Counted from the stretch's first letter, positions 52,467 to 61,736 are shown. The stretch: 64,000 nucleotides of DNA from Verrucomicrobiaceae bacterium (GCA_024232965.1 JACKQF010000005.1:1-64000), one strand, 5' to 3'. A program made the numbers and translations. The notes: generated from the letters alone by a model not told the origin.

Positions 52467-54686
52467 TCAATGATTGAAGACAAACTCCGCAGAGTTCAAT
52501 AACGCCCAGAGAACGTCTTCGACCCCCTGCCTGCGGCTGATCCCGGGTTGGGCAAAATAGCGCAGGGCCGTCTGCGCCTCCTCCGCCTGGGGAAGACGTC
52601 CGTACGTGGCTAGGTAGATCTCGCGCACCACATCTGGAACCGGGTCTGCAGACTCCGCCCAAGTCTTCACACGCCCTTCGGAGCCTGATAGTTTTTCCTG
52701 AAGCCGCGATGAATTCATCAGGTGCAGCGCCTGCACCACACTCGGTTTGCGATCCCGTTCGCAGGGGCATTCCTGACTGGCGTTGGGCCGACCAAAGGCA
52801 TCCAGAAAGTCGGAGTCCAGCTTGTGGTTCCAGGTTTGCATGGCCCGCGCGCCAGGGGCTGTGCCTGAAAAGCTATCCCTTACCCCGGTCACGTCGCAGA
52901 CGGCATCCAGCAGCACTTCTGCCGACAAACGCTTGCGCATGGAGTGTGAAAAATTCTTGGAGTCCGCGACATTGTGCGCCGTCGGCATTGAGCTGAGTTG
53001 ATAGGTGTGGGAGCGCATCAGCACGCCCATAAGGTGCTTCAGATCATAGCCATGCTGCACGAAGTCCTGCGCCAACCAGTCCAGCAACGCTTCATTGCTA
53101 GCCGGGTTTGAGGCACGGAAATCATCCACTGGCTCCACGATGCCGCGCCCAAAAAAATCCCCCCAGATGCGGTTCACGATGGCACGTGCAAAGAACGGAT
53201 TTTCCGACGATGCCATCCAGTCCGCCAACCCCGTGCGCGGGTCTTGACCATCGACATAGGGCATCTCTGGACCATCCGGTGGACGCGGCACCATGACGGC
53301 GTCTGTGACTGGATGAGTGACGCCACTGCCACCCGGTGCATACCACCAGTATTCGGGCTCGCCACTGATCGGGGCACTGATCCCCTGTCCTTTTCGCTTC
53401 ATCTGACCGAAGAATGCGGCCAACTGGTAGTAGTCCTCCATGCTCCACTTCTCATTCGGATGATGGTGGCAGCGGGCGCAGTCCATCCGCACGCCCAGGA
53501 AGATCTGACTGACAAAGGCCCCCATGTCCTCAGGCTCCCGCTTATCGCGGAACATCGCGACGGGGCCATACTGATGGCTACTGCCCTGCGCGGTCAGCAG
53601 TTCACGCACCATCTCGTTCCAGGGCTTGTTTTGGCGAAAGCTCTCGCGCAACCAATCATCCAGCAGATACACGGGCTTCACGCCGACACGCGAGGGATTC
53701 GGCCGAATGAGGTCGCCCCATTTCACCGCCCAATAATCTGCATAGCCGTCGTCCTGTAGCAGCCGCTCCACCACCTTGTCACGACGGTCTGGGGCGCGAT
53801 CTCCGGCAAACGTGATCACTTCATCGCGCGAAGGCAATCGCCCCAAGACATCCAGCGTTGCACGGCGCAAAAACTCCTCATCCTTGCAACCGTCCGATGG
53901 CAGCAGGCCCAGCTTTTTGAGCCGCGCATAGACCAGACGATCAACCTCATTGTTCACCGGCAGAGCGCTGTAGAGGGAATCCGGCAGCGTCTTTTCAGGC
54001 GGCACCGTAAATCGCGCCACGTCTACCATGCCCATGTAGCGGGCAACAATCACGGCCTCCCCAGTCACACTCCCGACCTTAACGACACCCGCCTCATCGA
54101 CCGTCGCCAACTCGTGTTCATTGGAAAGATAGTCTGCGAGCCGAGTCACATCGCGCACACTGCCGTCGGAATAGCGAGCCGTCACCTTTAACTGATGCGC
54201 TGCGTTCAGAGCACTGATTTGCTCCTCAGGGCTCACTTCAACCTTCTCCAGTTTGGGCTCCGATGGATCACTCATCGGCATGCCTTCCTCCATCCAGCGC
54301 AGGATCGTATTCCAGGCCTCAGACCCCTTTTCAAATCGAGTCCCACCCTCATGAGGCACCGATCCGGTGGCCTTGAGCAGCAGCAGACTCTGCTCCGGTG
54401 CCGCCGGAAAGACGCGCCGCCCGCGATCATCCATCACGATTTCGCGATAATCGTTCACCGGATCGTAGGCGAAGATTGAGAGCTTAAAGTTGTTCTGACC
54501 CTCCGGCTTGGCATGGCAGTTCCCGCCTGCACATCCCGCCTTGGTTAAGAAGGGCAGCACATCGTTGGTAAAGCTGGTCTTGCCCGCCTCTGCCGCAACC
54601 GCCCCACTGCCCCCCAGTCCACAGAAAATCAGGCCAATCTGGAAGATCGACAGCAGCGAGGTTTTTTGGCCGGGGGGAAAGCGCAT
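52467..54686 (-). CDS. DUF1549/DUF1553 protein with cytochrome-like N-terminus
   Basis: 739 residues. A signal peptide (residues 1-32) is followed by a cytochrome c-like region with C52-AGGN-C57-H58 (one residue pair longer than CxxCH), an Ig-like/Big_2 segment (about 165-235), a DUF1549 domain (about 250-470, with a second CARCHHHP motif near residue 402) and a DUF1553 domain (about 480-739, ending ALLNSAEFVFNH). These proteins are abundant in Planctomycetes and Verrucomicrobia and are thought to be periplasmic or surface-bound; their reaction is unknown. It is followed by a sulfatase, probably co-transcribed. Confidence 0.92.
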   Translation of the reverse strand: MRFPPGQKTSLLSIFQIGLIFCGLGGSGAVAAEAGKTSFTNDVLPFLTKAGCAGGNCHAKPEGQNNFKLSIFAYDPVNDYREIVMDDRGRRVFPAAPEQSLLLLKATGSVPHEGGTRFEKGSEAWNTILRWMEEGMPMSDPSEPKLEKVEVSPEEQISALNAAHQLKVTARYSDGSVRDVTRLADYLSNEHELATVDEAGVVKVGSVTGEAVIVARYMGMVDVARFTVPPEKTLPDSLYSALPVNNEVDRLVYARLKKLGLLPSDGCKDEEFLRRATLDVLGRLPSRDEVITFAGDRAPDRRDKVVERLLQDDGYADYWAVKWGDLIRPNPSRVGVKPVYLLDDWLRESFRQNKPWNEMVRELLTAQGSSHQYGPVAMFRDKREPEDMGAFVSQIFLGVRMDCARCHHHPNEKWSMEDYYQLAAFFGQMKRKGQGISAPISGEPEYWWYAPGGSGVTHPVTDAVMVPRPPDGPEMPYVDGQDPRTGLADWMASSENPFFARAIVNRIWGDFFGRGIVEPVDDFRASNPASNEALLDWLAQDFVQHGYDLKHLMGVLMRSHTYQLSSMPTAHNVADSKNFSHSMRKRLSAEVLLDAVCDVTGVRDSFSGTAPGARAMQTWNHKLDSDFLDAFGRPNASQECPCERDRKPSVVQALHLMNSSRLQEKLSGSEGRVKTWAESADPVPDVVREIYLATYGRLPQAEEAQTALRYFAQPGISRRQGVEDVLWALLNSAEFVFNH

Positions 54687-54864
54687 AGGTTACGTAGCTG
54701 GTTCATACGGTCACGCTCGGTGCCTTTTTGCAGCCGCAGCATCGCACCCCGGTCCAGAGCTTGGCCACCCCAACCCCAGGCTGATGCCCGGCACCGGATC
54801 GATTTCCACTTTTTCGGACAATTCTCTGTCAGGAAATGCTCGGCGGTGACAAAGGGAGGGTGAA

Positions 54865-54889
54865 GCGGGTGTCCGATCCCGCCTTTTTT
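54865..54889 (+). terminator. Terminator-like hairpin just before the ECF sigma start
   Basis: GCGGG (54865-54869) pairs with CCCGC (54878-54882) over an 8-nt loop and is followed by C and six T, ending one base before the ATG at 54890. It could be a leader attenuator or a fold that hides the start codon; the short stem may also be chance. Confidence 0.45.
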
Positions 54890-55420
54890 ATGAGCCCCGC
54901 CGAATCCGACCAGTTTCTCCCCCTCTTCCTCGCCGCGCAGAATGATCTGCGGGCGTTTATCGGTGCCATGGTGAGGGACCGCGCCGTGCGGGACGATGTT
55001 TTTCAAGAGGTCTCCATGATCCTGTGGCAATCCTTTGCGCGCTTTGACCGCAGCCGCCCCTTTGGGGCCTGGGCGCGGGGCATCGCGGCGCGCAAGATCA
55101 TGGAGGACCGCCGACTGCGGTCCCGACTTCCCGATTATTGCACACTAGAGACGCTGGAGGCTCTTTCTGAAAGCTTCCCCGCGCATGAGGACCAGGGCTC
55201 CTGGCAGGAGCGCGAGCAAGCGCTGTCGTACTGCCTGGAGCTTTTGCCAGAAAAATCCACCCGCGTGCTTTCCGCCCGTTATGGACGTGGCGAGGCAGCC
55301 GACCAGATCGCAGCGGCGATGGGGCTGACTCTGGATGCCGTTTATCAGACCCTGACACGTCTGCGCCGCCAACTGCGCGAGTGTGTGCAGCGCCGACTGG
55401 GCCAACCCGTGCACGATTGA
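54890..55420 (+). CDS. ECF-family RNA polymerase sigma factor
   Basis: 176 residues from the ATG at 54890. Region 2 includes RDDVFQEVSMILWQSFARFD and PFGAWARGIAARKIMEDRRLR. Region 4 includes LPEKSTRVLSARYGRGEAADQIAAAMGLTLDAVYQTLTRLRRQL. It resembles the ECF subgroup common in Rhodopirellula and Verrucomicrobium. Alternative in-frame starts are ATG 54836 and GTG 54869, the latter with GGGAGG upstream; the choice matters because the hairpin at 54865-54889 lies between them. It heads an operon with its likely anti-sigma factor (8 bases downstream) and a secreted propeller protein. Confidence 0.9.
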   Translation: MSPAESDQFLPLFLAAQNDLRAFIGAMVRDRAVRDDVFQEVSMILWQSFARFDRSRPFGAWARGIAARKIMEDRRLRSRLPDYCTLETLEALSESFPAHEDQGSWQEREQALSYCLELLPEKSTRVLSARYGRGEAADQIAAAMGLTLDAVYQTLTRLRRQLRECVQRRLGQPVHD

Positions 55421-55428
55421 TCTCTGCA

Positions 55429-57009
55429 ATGAACACCGATCAAGCCATCGATCCGCAAGACTTCTCCCGCCTGCTACAGCGCTGGCAGGATGGGCTTTGC
55501 ACGGTGGATGAGGCGGATCGCTTTTGGCAATCGGTGGCCAACAATGCTGCCTACAGGCGTGAATTTGCTGCGGCTTCACGCTTCGAAGGACTGTTGGAAT
55601 CGGCGATGAAGGAGCGGGCTCGGGAAAAAGAGGTGGCGGGGTTCTGGGTCGGCGTGGTGGAGCAGATGGCGCAACGTCCAAAACAGCCTGTGTGGCAGAA
55701 GCCGACCGTAAAGCGGGCGCTAGGCATTGCCGCAGTGCTGGCCGCAGGGGGGCTTTTTTGGTGGGTAGCCAACTTTGAGACGGGTTCCCATTCGGCCCAG
55801 AGCGCGGTCGCCGTCAAAACTCCGCGTGAATTACCCGCTCGCGCACCAGCGCCCTCCAACCCTCGGCAAAGGTCCCAGGTGCTACCGCGCCCGACCCCGC
55901 CCACCTTGGCGACCACGGAATGGGATGCCGCTGCGCTGAATGAATGGCTTTCTGGCTATTACCTGAGCGGCTGCGAAGTGCAAGACCTGCCCCTGCGGGA
56001 TGCGCTCACGAACCTGCATGTTCAGATGATGCAGCTCAATTTTTTTGGCACCGATATCCAGTCCCGCCTGCGGCTGGTCGTGACGCCAGAGGCTGGCAAG
56101 CGGCGGGTCACGTTAAAGACTGGCCCCATCTCGTTTCTCAAAGCGATCGAAACCCTGGCCGCACTGGCAGGTTGCCAGGTGGAACTTGGCGATCGATTAT
56201 TGACGGTCAAGGCCATCGCCCAGCCCTACCCCCAGAAGCCCCTGCCCCATGCCTGGAGCGATGTTTTGGCGGGCAAGGTCGATGCCGAGGGCAATCCTGA
56301 AGCAGGGCAGCCAGAAAAGATCGCGCTGGTGCAAGCCGACGCTATCGAGCAAGGCATCGTGCCCCCAGAACCAAGTGCTGACGGGCGTGCATGGCTGACG
56401 GCGGCCCAAGTGGAGGCACTGCGCCGCCTCGCAGAGGCACGAGCTCAATTGGCGATGCAACCCCAGCTAAAGTTCCAGGTTCGACTAGCCCCCAAGGACA
56501 GCGCCGAGCAGGAGCGCATCCTGACGGTGGAAGAGGTGCAGCAATTGCAGGCCCAGCCTGCGCCACCGGGAACGCAAACCGTTGTCACCGTCCAACCCGG
56601 CGCGCCGATCCGTCCGGCCGACCCTTTGGACAACTCGCCGCAATGGCAATTGGTCGCCCTGCCGATAGGAGAAGGAATCGAGATTGGTCTTCAGCCGTTG
56701 ATTCCGGCGACTAGCCCGGACCGTCTGATTCAGATGCCAGGCAATGGGCAGGTGTCCCCCCCGCAGCTTGCGCTGAATACGGCGTCCTTTCATGACTCTA
56801 CGCTGGTGACAGGTGTGATCGGCGCAGGCCAGGGCGTGCGGCTGGCAACAAGCTCGCTGGCGACATCCTCTACCGGATCATCCGGCACCGCAGTGGGCAC
56901 GGTATCAATCGCCAGCGGGCTGACCTCCTCTTCAAGTCTGAGTGCACTGCTGGACTATGCCGCAGCCAACAACTTGCAAGTGAACATCCTTCCCATCACC
57001 AACCCGTGA
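55429..57009 (+). CDS. Membrane anti-sigma-like protein with periplasmic STN-like domain
   Basis: 526 residues. The N-terminal cytoplasmic part (1-95, LLQRWQDGLCTVDEADRFW...EFAAASRFEGLL) looks like the sigma-binding helix bundle of FecR-type anti-sigma factors. One membrane helix lies at about 96-115 (RALGIAAVLAAGGLFWWVANF). After a Pro-rich linker, residues about 165-265 match the secretin/TonB short N-terminal (STN) pattern: VQDLPLRDALTNLHVQ, then VTLKTGPISFLKAIETLAALAGC and LLTVKAI. The rest is low-complexity. In classical surface signalling the STN domain belongs to the outer-membrane receptor; here it sits on the anti-sigma-like protein itself. Role inferred from position and layout. Confidence 0.72.
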   Translation: MNTDQAIDPQDFSRLLQRWQDGLCTVDEADRFWQSVANNAAYRREFAAASRFEGLLESAMKERAREKEVAGFWVGVVEQMAQRPKQPVWQKPTVKRALGIAAVLAAGGLFWWVANFETGSHSAQSAVAVKTPRELPARAPAPSNPRQRSQVLPRPTPPTLATTEWDAAALNEWLSGYYLSGCEVQDLPLRDALTNLHVQMMQLNFFGTDIQSRLRLVVTPEAGKRRVTLKTGPISFLKAIETLAALAGCQVELGDRLLTVKAIAQPYPQKPLPHAWSDVLAGKVDAEGNPEAGQPEKIALVQADAIEQGIVPPEPSADGRAWLTAAQVEALRRLAEARAQLAMQPQLKFQVRLAPKDSAEQERILTVEEVQQLQAQPAPPGTQTVVTVQPGAPIRPADPLDNSPQWQLVALPIGEGIEIGLQPLIPATSPDRLIQMPGNGQVSPPQLALNTASFHDSTLVTGVIGAGQGVRLATSSLATSSTGSSGTAVGTVSIASGLTSSSSLSALLDYAAANNLQVNILPITNP

Positions 57010-60000
57010 AAATATCTTTCCCAGCGTTTCACAGCCTCACGCTCGGCATCGCTCTGCTGTGCGGTGCACTGACGGTGCCGATCTCCTCCATTGCTGGCAG
57101 CAATTTGCTCTCGGGCATCAGCGATCAAGGCGTTACCAAGCCGAAGCCCAAACCGAAACCCAAGGCGAAGCACAGCGCTCGCCCCACCCTCGCCCCCCCC
57201 GCCCTGGTGCCGGTGGCCCAACCTTCGGGCAGCCTCCTCCTGCGTGCTACGGTTGGCAATCCGCTGCCGGAGCGTTCCCCGAGCGCGGGAACCCTGCCGG
57301 TCGAACCAGAAATGATTCCGCTGGGACAGCCTAAAGTCTCCCCTGCGACGGGGCCGCATGGCCCTCGACTAACCGTCAGGGTGGATGTGACCCGCCCACA
57401 GGCGGTGCTACAGCAGCGCGTGGATGGCGGTTGGAAGCCGATTGCCAGCCGGCACCTCGAGTTCAGTCAGATTGACCAACGCAAAAGGGAGATCGTCTTT
57501 GACCTCCCACGTGGGGCACGCGCAGAAGACTTCCGTGCGGTGACTTTTTCAAACGCCAAATTTCCAGCAACCTTCTTCAATGGCCGGACGGACTTTGATC
57601 CGCGGCAGCAGACCAGCTATTGGGGTTGGAACTGGTATTACGGAGGCATTATCTCGGACAGTCGGTTGATAGTCACCGAGCAAGTAGGCACTACTGGTTT
57701 ACTCTCAAACAACGTTTCAGGAACGACTTTGACCACCGATACAGCGACGGTTGCCCCCGCCCCCGTAGCGGTGGAGTCCGACATTTGGCAGATCGTGGGG
57801 TCCCGGCTGCTGTTCTTCAATCAATACCGCGGCCTCCAGGTATTTGACTTGTCAGATCCGGCAGCACCGGTGAAGACGGGCGGTCTCCGCATGGCTGCCA
57901 GTGGGGAACAAATGTATGTCCTGGATGCCGTGGGTGATCTTGCCGCCCTGGTGCTGAGCACGCAGAGCGGTCAGGCTGGCGCGGTGGCGCTGATCCAAAT
58001 CCGCAACGGTGTGCCACGCGAACTGGCACGCATTGCCCTTCCCGGCACACCGATCGACAGCCGCTTTCTGGGTGATCAGATCCATGTCGTGACCGCCACG
58101 TCAGCGAGCGACCGTCAGGCCCTCGTCACGATCAGTCTGTCCGATGTGGCGCGGCCGCAGGTCTTGTCCCAGCACACCCTATCGGGTGTCCTGCCAGAAA
58201 TGCAGGCCGTGGGGGACAAACTGCTGGTAGCGACCAAGAGCGATTATGTGTGGGGGCAGTGGAGTTTTTGGAACCAGACTTCCATCATCAGCGTCTTCCA
58301 GGCGACTGCCGGTGCACCGCAGCTACTGAAGACGGTGCAGCCCCAGGGCATGGTTTGGGACAAATTCAATCTGTCCATCGTGGGTGATGCCTTGGTCGCG
58401 ATCACCCAAACGAGGACCGCAGGACTGCAAACCTGGGTAGAGACATTCCCACTGAGCGGGGCGGCGGCGGCTCCGCTGGCGCGGGTGAGTATCCCCGCCG
58501 CCGCCGGGGAGACACTGTATGCCACGCGATTCCACGGCCCGCGGGCCTATGTGGTGACGTTCCGCCGCATCGATCCCCTTTTCGTCATCGATCTGACTGA
58601 TCCCGCCGCGCCGATCATCGCCGGAGAATTGGAGATTCCAGGCTGGTCCACGTATTTGGAGCCACGCGGGGAGGATCAATTGATCGCCGTCGGGGTGGAA
58701 GGTGCCCGTGTGACGGCATCCCTCTTTGATGTGAAGGATATCCGCCAACCCCAGTTGCTATCTCGTGTCTTTGTCGGTGCCCCCGGACAGTACAGTTGGA
58801 GCGAGGCCAACTACGAGGAGAAAGCGGTCGAGTTTCTGCCGGACCAAGGTCTGCTGCTGATGCCCGTGTGGAGCTACGGCTACGATGCCAATTGGAATTG
58901 GAGCGGGCGGCAGGGCATGCAGATCGTGAATGTGGCTGCCGAAAGTTTGACCTTGGGGGACATCATCCCACACGCCTTCACTGCCCGTCGCGGCACCTTA
59001 GTGGGGGATCACATCGTCTCCATTTCGGGCCGTGAATTGCTGGTGACGCCACGCAACGATCCGACTGGACCGCCAGCAGCGCAGCTCTCCCTGTCCTGGT
59101 CCGTGGATCACGTTGTGTCATGCGGGGACTATCTGGTGCAAATCGAGGAAGGCTATGCGCTGGGCGCGATGCTGCGCGTGACGACTGCGGCAGATCCTGA
59201 TGGACTGATCGAGGAGATTGATCCCGGCCCAGGCATCATCCGTGGCGTGGAGCGGCGTGGGAACGACCTCTTCATCCTGCAAACCATCACCCATACCGAC
59301 GCAAACGGCGGCGTGGGGGGCAATGGCATGCGCACCTGGCGTTTTGACCTTTCCGCCATGCCGGTGCTACGGGAGACAGGCCGCACCGAACTTTGGCCCA
59401 ATGACCAGCGCTGGTACTCCAGCCGCTATCGCGCGGTCTGGCCGCGCCAGGATCTTCTGGTCTGGGCGCCGGAGCCACAGGACGAGATCTACGAAGGAGG
59501 GTTGCGCGCCGCGAGGTTATCGTTCATCGGGAATAGATGGTCCCGTGCCTATGGCATGACATCGCCCGTCCAATATGGCGCCCACCTACTACCAGTGCGG
59601 CTCACGCCGTCTGAAATCGTAGCAGAGCCGGAGTTAACGCTGGGCGATAGCTCGAAGCGTTATGGCCGGGCCGAAGCGCAGAATGGCATGGTCTTTCTGA
59701 GCCTGGAATCCACGGAACAGCCTGCGCGACCCGATGCACGGGTGATCCGCCATGGACGCTTTGGCGAGGCTGTCGGCGAGCGCGGCGTGATCAGTAACGG
59801 AGTAACGGTCCTAGCCGACGTGCATATGCCCCCCCTCATGCGGACGATGGCGGACCTCGCCGTCGCCGGGCCAGTGACACCCGCCTCAGGAATTACAGCC
59901 ACGGGACCACTCGTTATTGCCCAGTCGATGGTGTACATCGGGTGGGACTACGGCACCCCCTCGTGGTGGAGCGCCCTGCACGTCGTGGACTTCTCTGGCA

Positions 60001-60635
60001 ACGCCCCGGTGGTCCGCGATCCGGTACCGCTGCCAGGGCGTCTGGTGGCGGTTTCCCACGCAGATGAACAAGGCGCCATCCTCGTGACAGGAGATCCCTA
60101 CGGACACCTGCGCACGCTGGCTTACGACGGCGTTGCGTCCTGGGAGTTCGCCGATCCGGCCATCACCGCTCTCGAGCCGGGGAAGGAGGGCAACCTTCTC
60201 CCAACCCAATTTGCCAGCAACGCGGAGGCCGTCTTCTTGACCGCAAACGAAGGGCAAGACCCGAGCAGCGTGGAGGGCTACGCCTACGATCTGGCCTCCC
60301 GGACCTTCCAACAGACCGCCCGCCTGTCGCTCGACTTCGACCCCTATCGGATGGAACTCCGCAACGGGCAGTTGTTCCTGTTTTCCGGTTCAGATTTCCA
60401 CCCCACCTCGATCACCCTCGCCGCCGTGGGCGCTGGTGGTCGGTTGGCCGCCCCGATGCGGGCATATCTGCCTGATTATGGGCAACTGAGTTACTCCCTT
60501 TCCCCTTTGTGCGCAGAATGGTCAGGCACCGCCGTTTTACTGATCCCAGCGGGTCCGTATGGCGTGGAACGATTGAACCCTCAGGACCTGAATTCAGGAG
60601 TCGCCGTCGGGCCCATCTCCCAATCTCAGCCCTAG
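57006..60635 (+). CDS. Large secreted beta-propeller protein
   Basis: 1209 residues. GTG start overlaps the previous stop by four bases (GTGA), so it is translationally coupled to the anti-sigma-like gene. A signal peptide (residues 1-35) is followed by a KPKPKPKPKAK linker and an N-terminal beta domain (about 110-200). A long propeller region comes next: many units of the type VFDLSDPAAPVKTGGL, VIDLTDPAAPIIAGELEI and VFDVKDIRQPQLLSR, similar to the C-terminal beta-propeller family (PF09826/COG4880). It should be periplasmic or extracellular and could be the sensor or target of the sigma module. No enzyme motif seen. Confidence 0.78.
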   Translation: MKISFPAFHSLTLGIALLCGALTVPISSIAGSNLLSGISDQGVTKPKPKPKPKAKHSARPTLAPPALVPVAQPSGSLLLRATVGNPLPERSPSAGTLPVEPEMIPLGQPKVSPATGPHGPRLTVRVDVTRPQAVLQQRVDGGWKPIASRHLEFSQIDQRKREIVFDLPRGARAEDFRAVTFSNAKFPATFFNGRTDFDPRQQTSYWGWNWYYGGIISDSRLIVTEQVGTTGLLSNNVSGTTLTTDTATVAPAPVAVESDIWQIVGSRLLFFNQYRGLQVFDLSDPAAPVKTGGLRMAASGEQMYVLDAVGDLAALVLSTQSGQAGAVALIQIRNGVPRELARIALPGTPIDSRFLGDQIHVVTATSASDRQALVTISLSDVARPQVLSQHTLSGVLPEMQAVGDKLLVATKSDYVWGQWSFWNQTSIISVFQATAGAPQLLKTVQPQGMVWDKFNLSIVGDALVAITQTRTAGLQTWVETFPLSGAAAAPLARVSIPAAAGETLYATRFHGPRAYVVTFRRIDPLFVIDLTDPAAPIIAGELEIPGWSTYLEPRGEDQLIAVGVEGARVTASLFDVKDIRQPQLLSRVFVGAPGQYSWSEANYEEKAVEFLPDQGLLLMPVWSYGYDANWNWSGRQGMQIVNVAAESLTLGDIIPHAFTARRGTLVGDHIVSISGRELLVTPRNDPTGPPAAQLSLSWSVDHVVSCGDYLVQIEEGYALGAMLRVTTAADPDGLIEEIDPGPGIIRGVERRGNDLFILQTITHTDANGGVGGNGMRTWRFDLSAMPVLRETGRTELWPNDQRWYSSRYRAVWPRQDLLVWAPEPQDEIYEGGLRAARLSFIGNRWSRAYGMTSPVQYGAHLLPVRLTPSEIVAEPELTLGDSSKRYGRAEAQNGMVFLSLESTEQPARPDARVIRHGRFGEAVGERGVISNGVTVLADVHMPPLMRTMADLAVAGPVTPASGITATGPLVIAQSMVYIGWDYGTPSWWSALHVVDFSGNAPVVRDPVPLPGRLVAVSHADEQGAILVTGDPYGHLRTLAYDGVASWEFADPAITALEPGKEGNLLPTQFASNAEAVFLTANEGQDPSSVEGYAYDLASRTFQQTARLSLDFDPYRMELRNGQLFLFSGSDFHPTSITLAAVGAGGRLAAPMRAYLPDYGQLSYSLSPLCAEWSGTAVLLIPAGPYGVERLNPQDLNSGVAVGPISQSQP

Positions 60636-60750
60636 CGGATGAAAATACCGGGCCGCCCCTGCTGACCACCGAGCCGTCCCCTCCCCTCAACCGATAAAAA
60701 CAGCACCATTTAAAAGTTGACGTGTATACATTTTAAATACATTGTCAGCC

Positions 60751-61302
60751 ATGTTCATCCGACTCCACATCCAGTCCCCCGGTTTCAATTTGCAAACCGT
60801 CCTTCAGCCCGAGGCCCTTCCGGCGCTCATCGAGCTCGCCCAAAAACACCGCATCACCGATCCAGGTGCACTTCCCCGTGGACCCCACCGCAGTCCTGAA
60901 GGCCCCCGTCCCGGCATGCGTCGCGGCCCCGGCGGCCCACCCCCAGGGGCCGCTACAGAGGCCGTTGCCTCCCCCAACATCTTAACGCCAGAATCCAAAG
61001 CCGTGCGTGACCAGATCGCCGCGAGTTCGGTCGAGGCCCTTTATGGCAGGCTCGGCACCGCCACCTTCCCCGAAAAGATCCTCGTGGTCACGGGCTGGCT
61101 GGAATCTCGCAGCGCCGAAAGTCTCGCCCCGCACCGCCGTGATGTGCGCCGCCTGCTGGTGAAACTGGGACAGGAGCCACCCGCCAATCCAGGCCGCGAT
61201 ATCCGCACCGCCTGGAATGAAGGCTGGGTCAGTGAGGCTGGAGAGCGCTGCCTCTCCGTCACGAATGCTGGCTGGGCCAAGATCCAGACCCTTGTCGGCT
61301 GA
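60751..61302 (+). CDS. Protein of unknown function with Pro/Gly/Arg-rich insert
   Basis: 183 residues. The N-terminus (MFIRLHIQSPGFNLQTVLQPEALPALIELAQ) and the C-terminal domain (about 75-183, helical, TFPEKILVVTGWLESR...RDIRTAWNEGWV) flank a stretch rich in Pro, Gly and Arg (RGPHRSPEGPRPGMRRGPGG). No signal peptide or membrane helix. I do not recognise the family. A TTG three codons upstream is a less likely start. The 115 bases before it are AT-rich near the gene, with TTGACG at 60717-60722 but no well-spaced -10. Confidence 0.65.
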   Translation: MFIRLHIQSPGFNLQTVLQPEALPALIELAQKHRITDPGALPRGPHRSPEGPRPGMRRGPGGPPPGAATEAVASPNILTPESKAVRDQIAASSVEALYGRLGTATFPEKILVVTGWLESRSAESLAPHRRDVRRLLVKLGQEPPANPGRDIRTAWNEGWVSEAGERCLSVTNAGWAKIQTLVG

Positions 61303-61322
61303 GTGATCGTCCGCTGAAGGAA

Positions 61323-61721
61323 TCAGCCCTCAGGGAGCTCGATTTTTACCTTCGCAACACCAGAGGTGAGCAATCCGAGATCGCGGGCAGCGATCCAGGT
61401 CACATCAATGACGCGGCCCCGAACAAAGGGCCCGCGGTCATTGATCAGCACGACGCAGCTGCGCCCATTATTCAGATTCGTCACCCGCACCTGACTGCCA
61501 AACGGCAGCTTTCGATGCGCCGCCGCATATTGGGTCGCACAATAGCGCCCGCCGCAAGCCAGACGCTCCCGACTCCGCGCGCTGCCATACCACGAAGCGA
61601 CCCCGGTCTGATAGGTCTGCCAGCGCGGACCATTAGAGGCATGATTGACTTGCCGCGACGTCGAACAAGACGCGAGAAACAAGCACGCCACCACCTTGAT
61701 CAGTTTTTGAAAACGGGGCAT
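61323..61721 (-). CDS. rlpA: RlpA-family septal ring lipoprotein (DPBB domain)
   Basis: 132 residues. A lipoprotein signal with lipobox LASC (acylated Cys19). The double-psi beta-barrel domain starts at GVASWYG and contains FGSQVRVTNLNNGRSCVVLINDRGPF and RVIDVTWIAARDLGL, including the Asp of NDRGPF used as catalytic acid in Pseudomonas RlpA, a lytic transglycosylase that cuts stripped glycan strands. No SPOR domain, unlike many homologues. It lies 15 bases after gltX, so the two may share a transcript. Confidence 0.9.
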   Translation of the reverse strand: MPRFQKLIKVVACLFLASCSTSRQVNHASNGPRWQTYQTGVASWYGSARSRERLACGGRYCATQYAAAHRKLPFGSQVRVTNLNNGRSCVVLINDRGPFVRGRVIDVTWIAARDLGLLTSGVAKVKIELPEG

Positions 61722-61736
61722 CGGAGGAGCGGCTGA

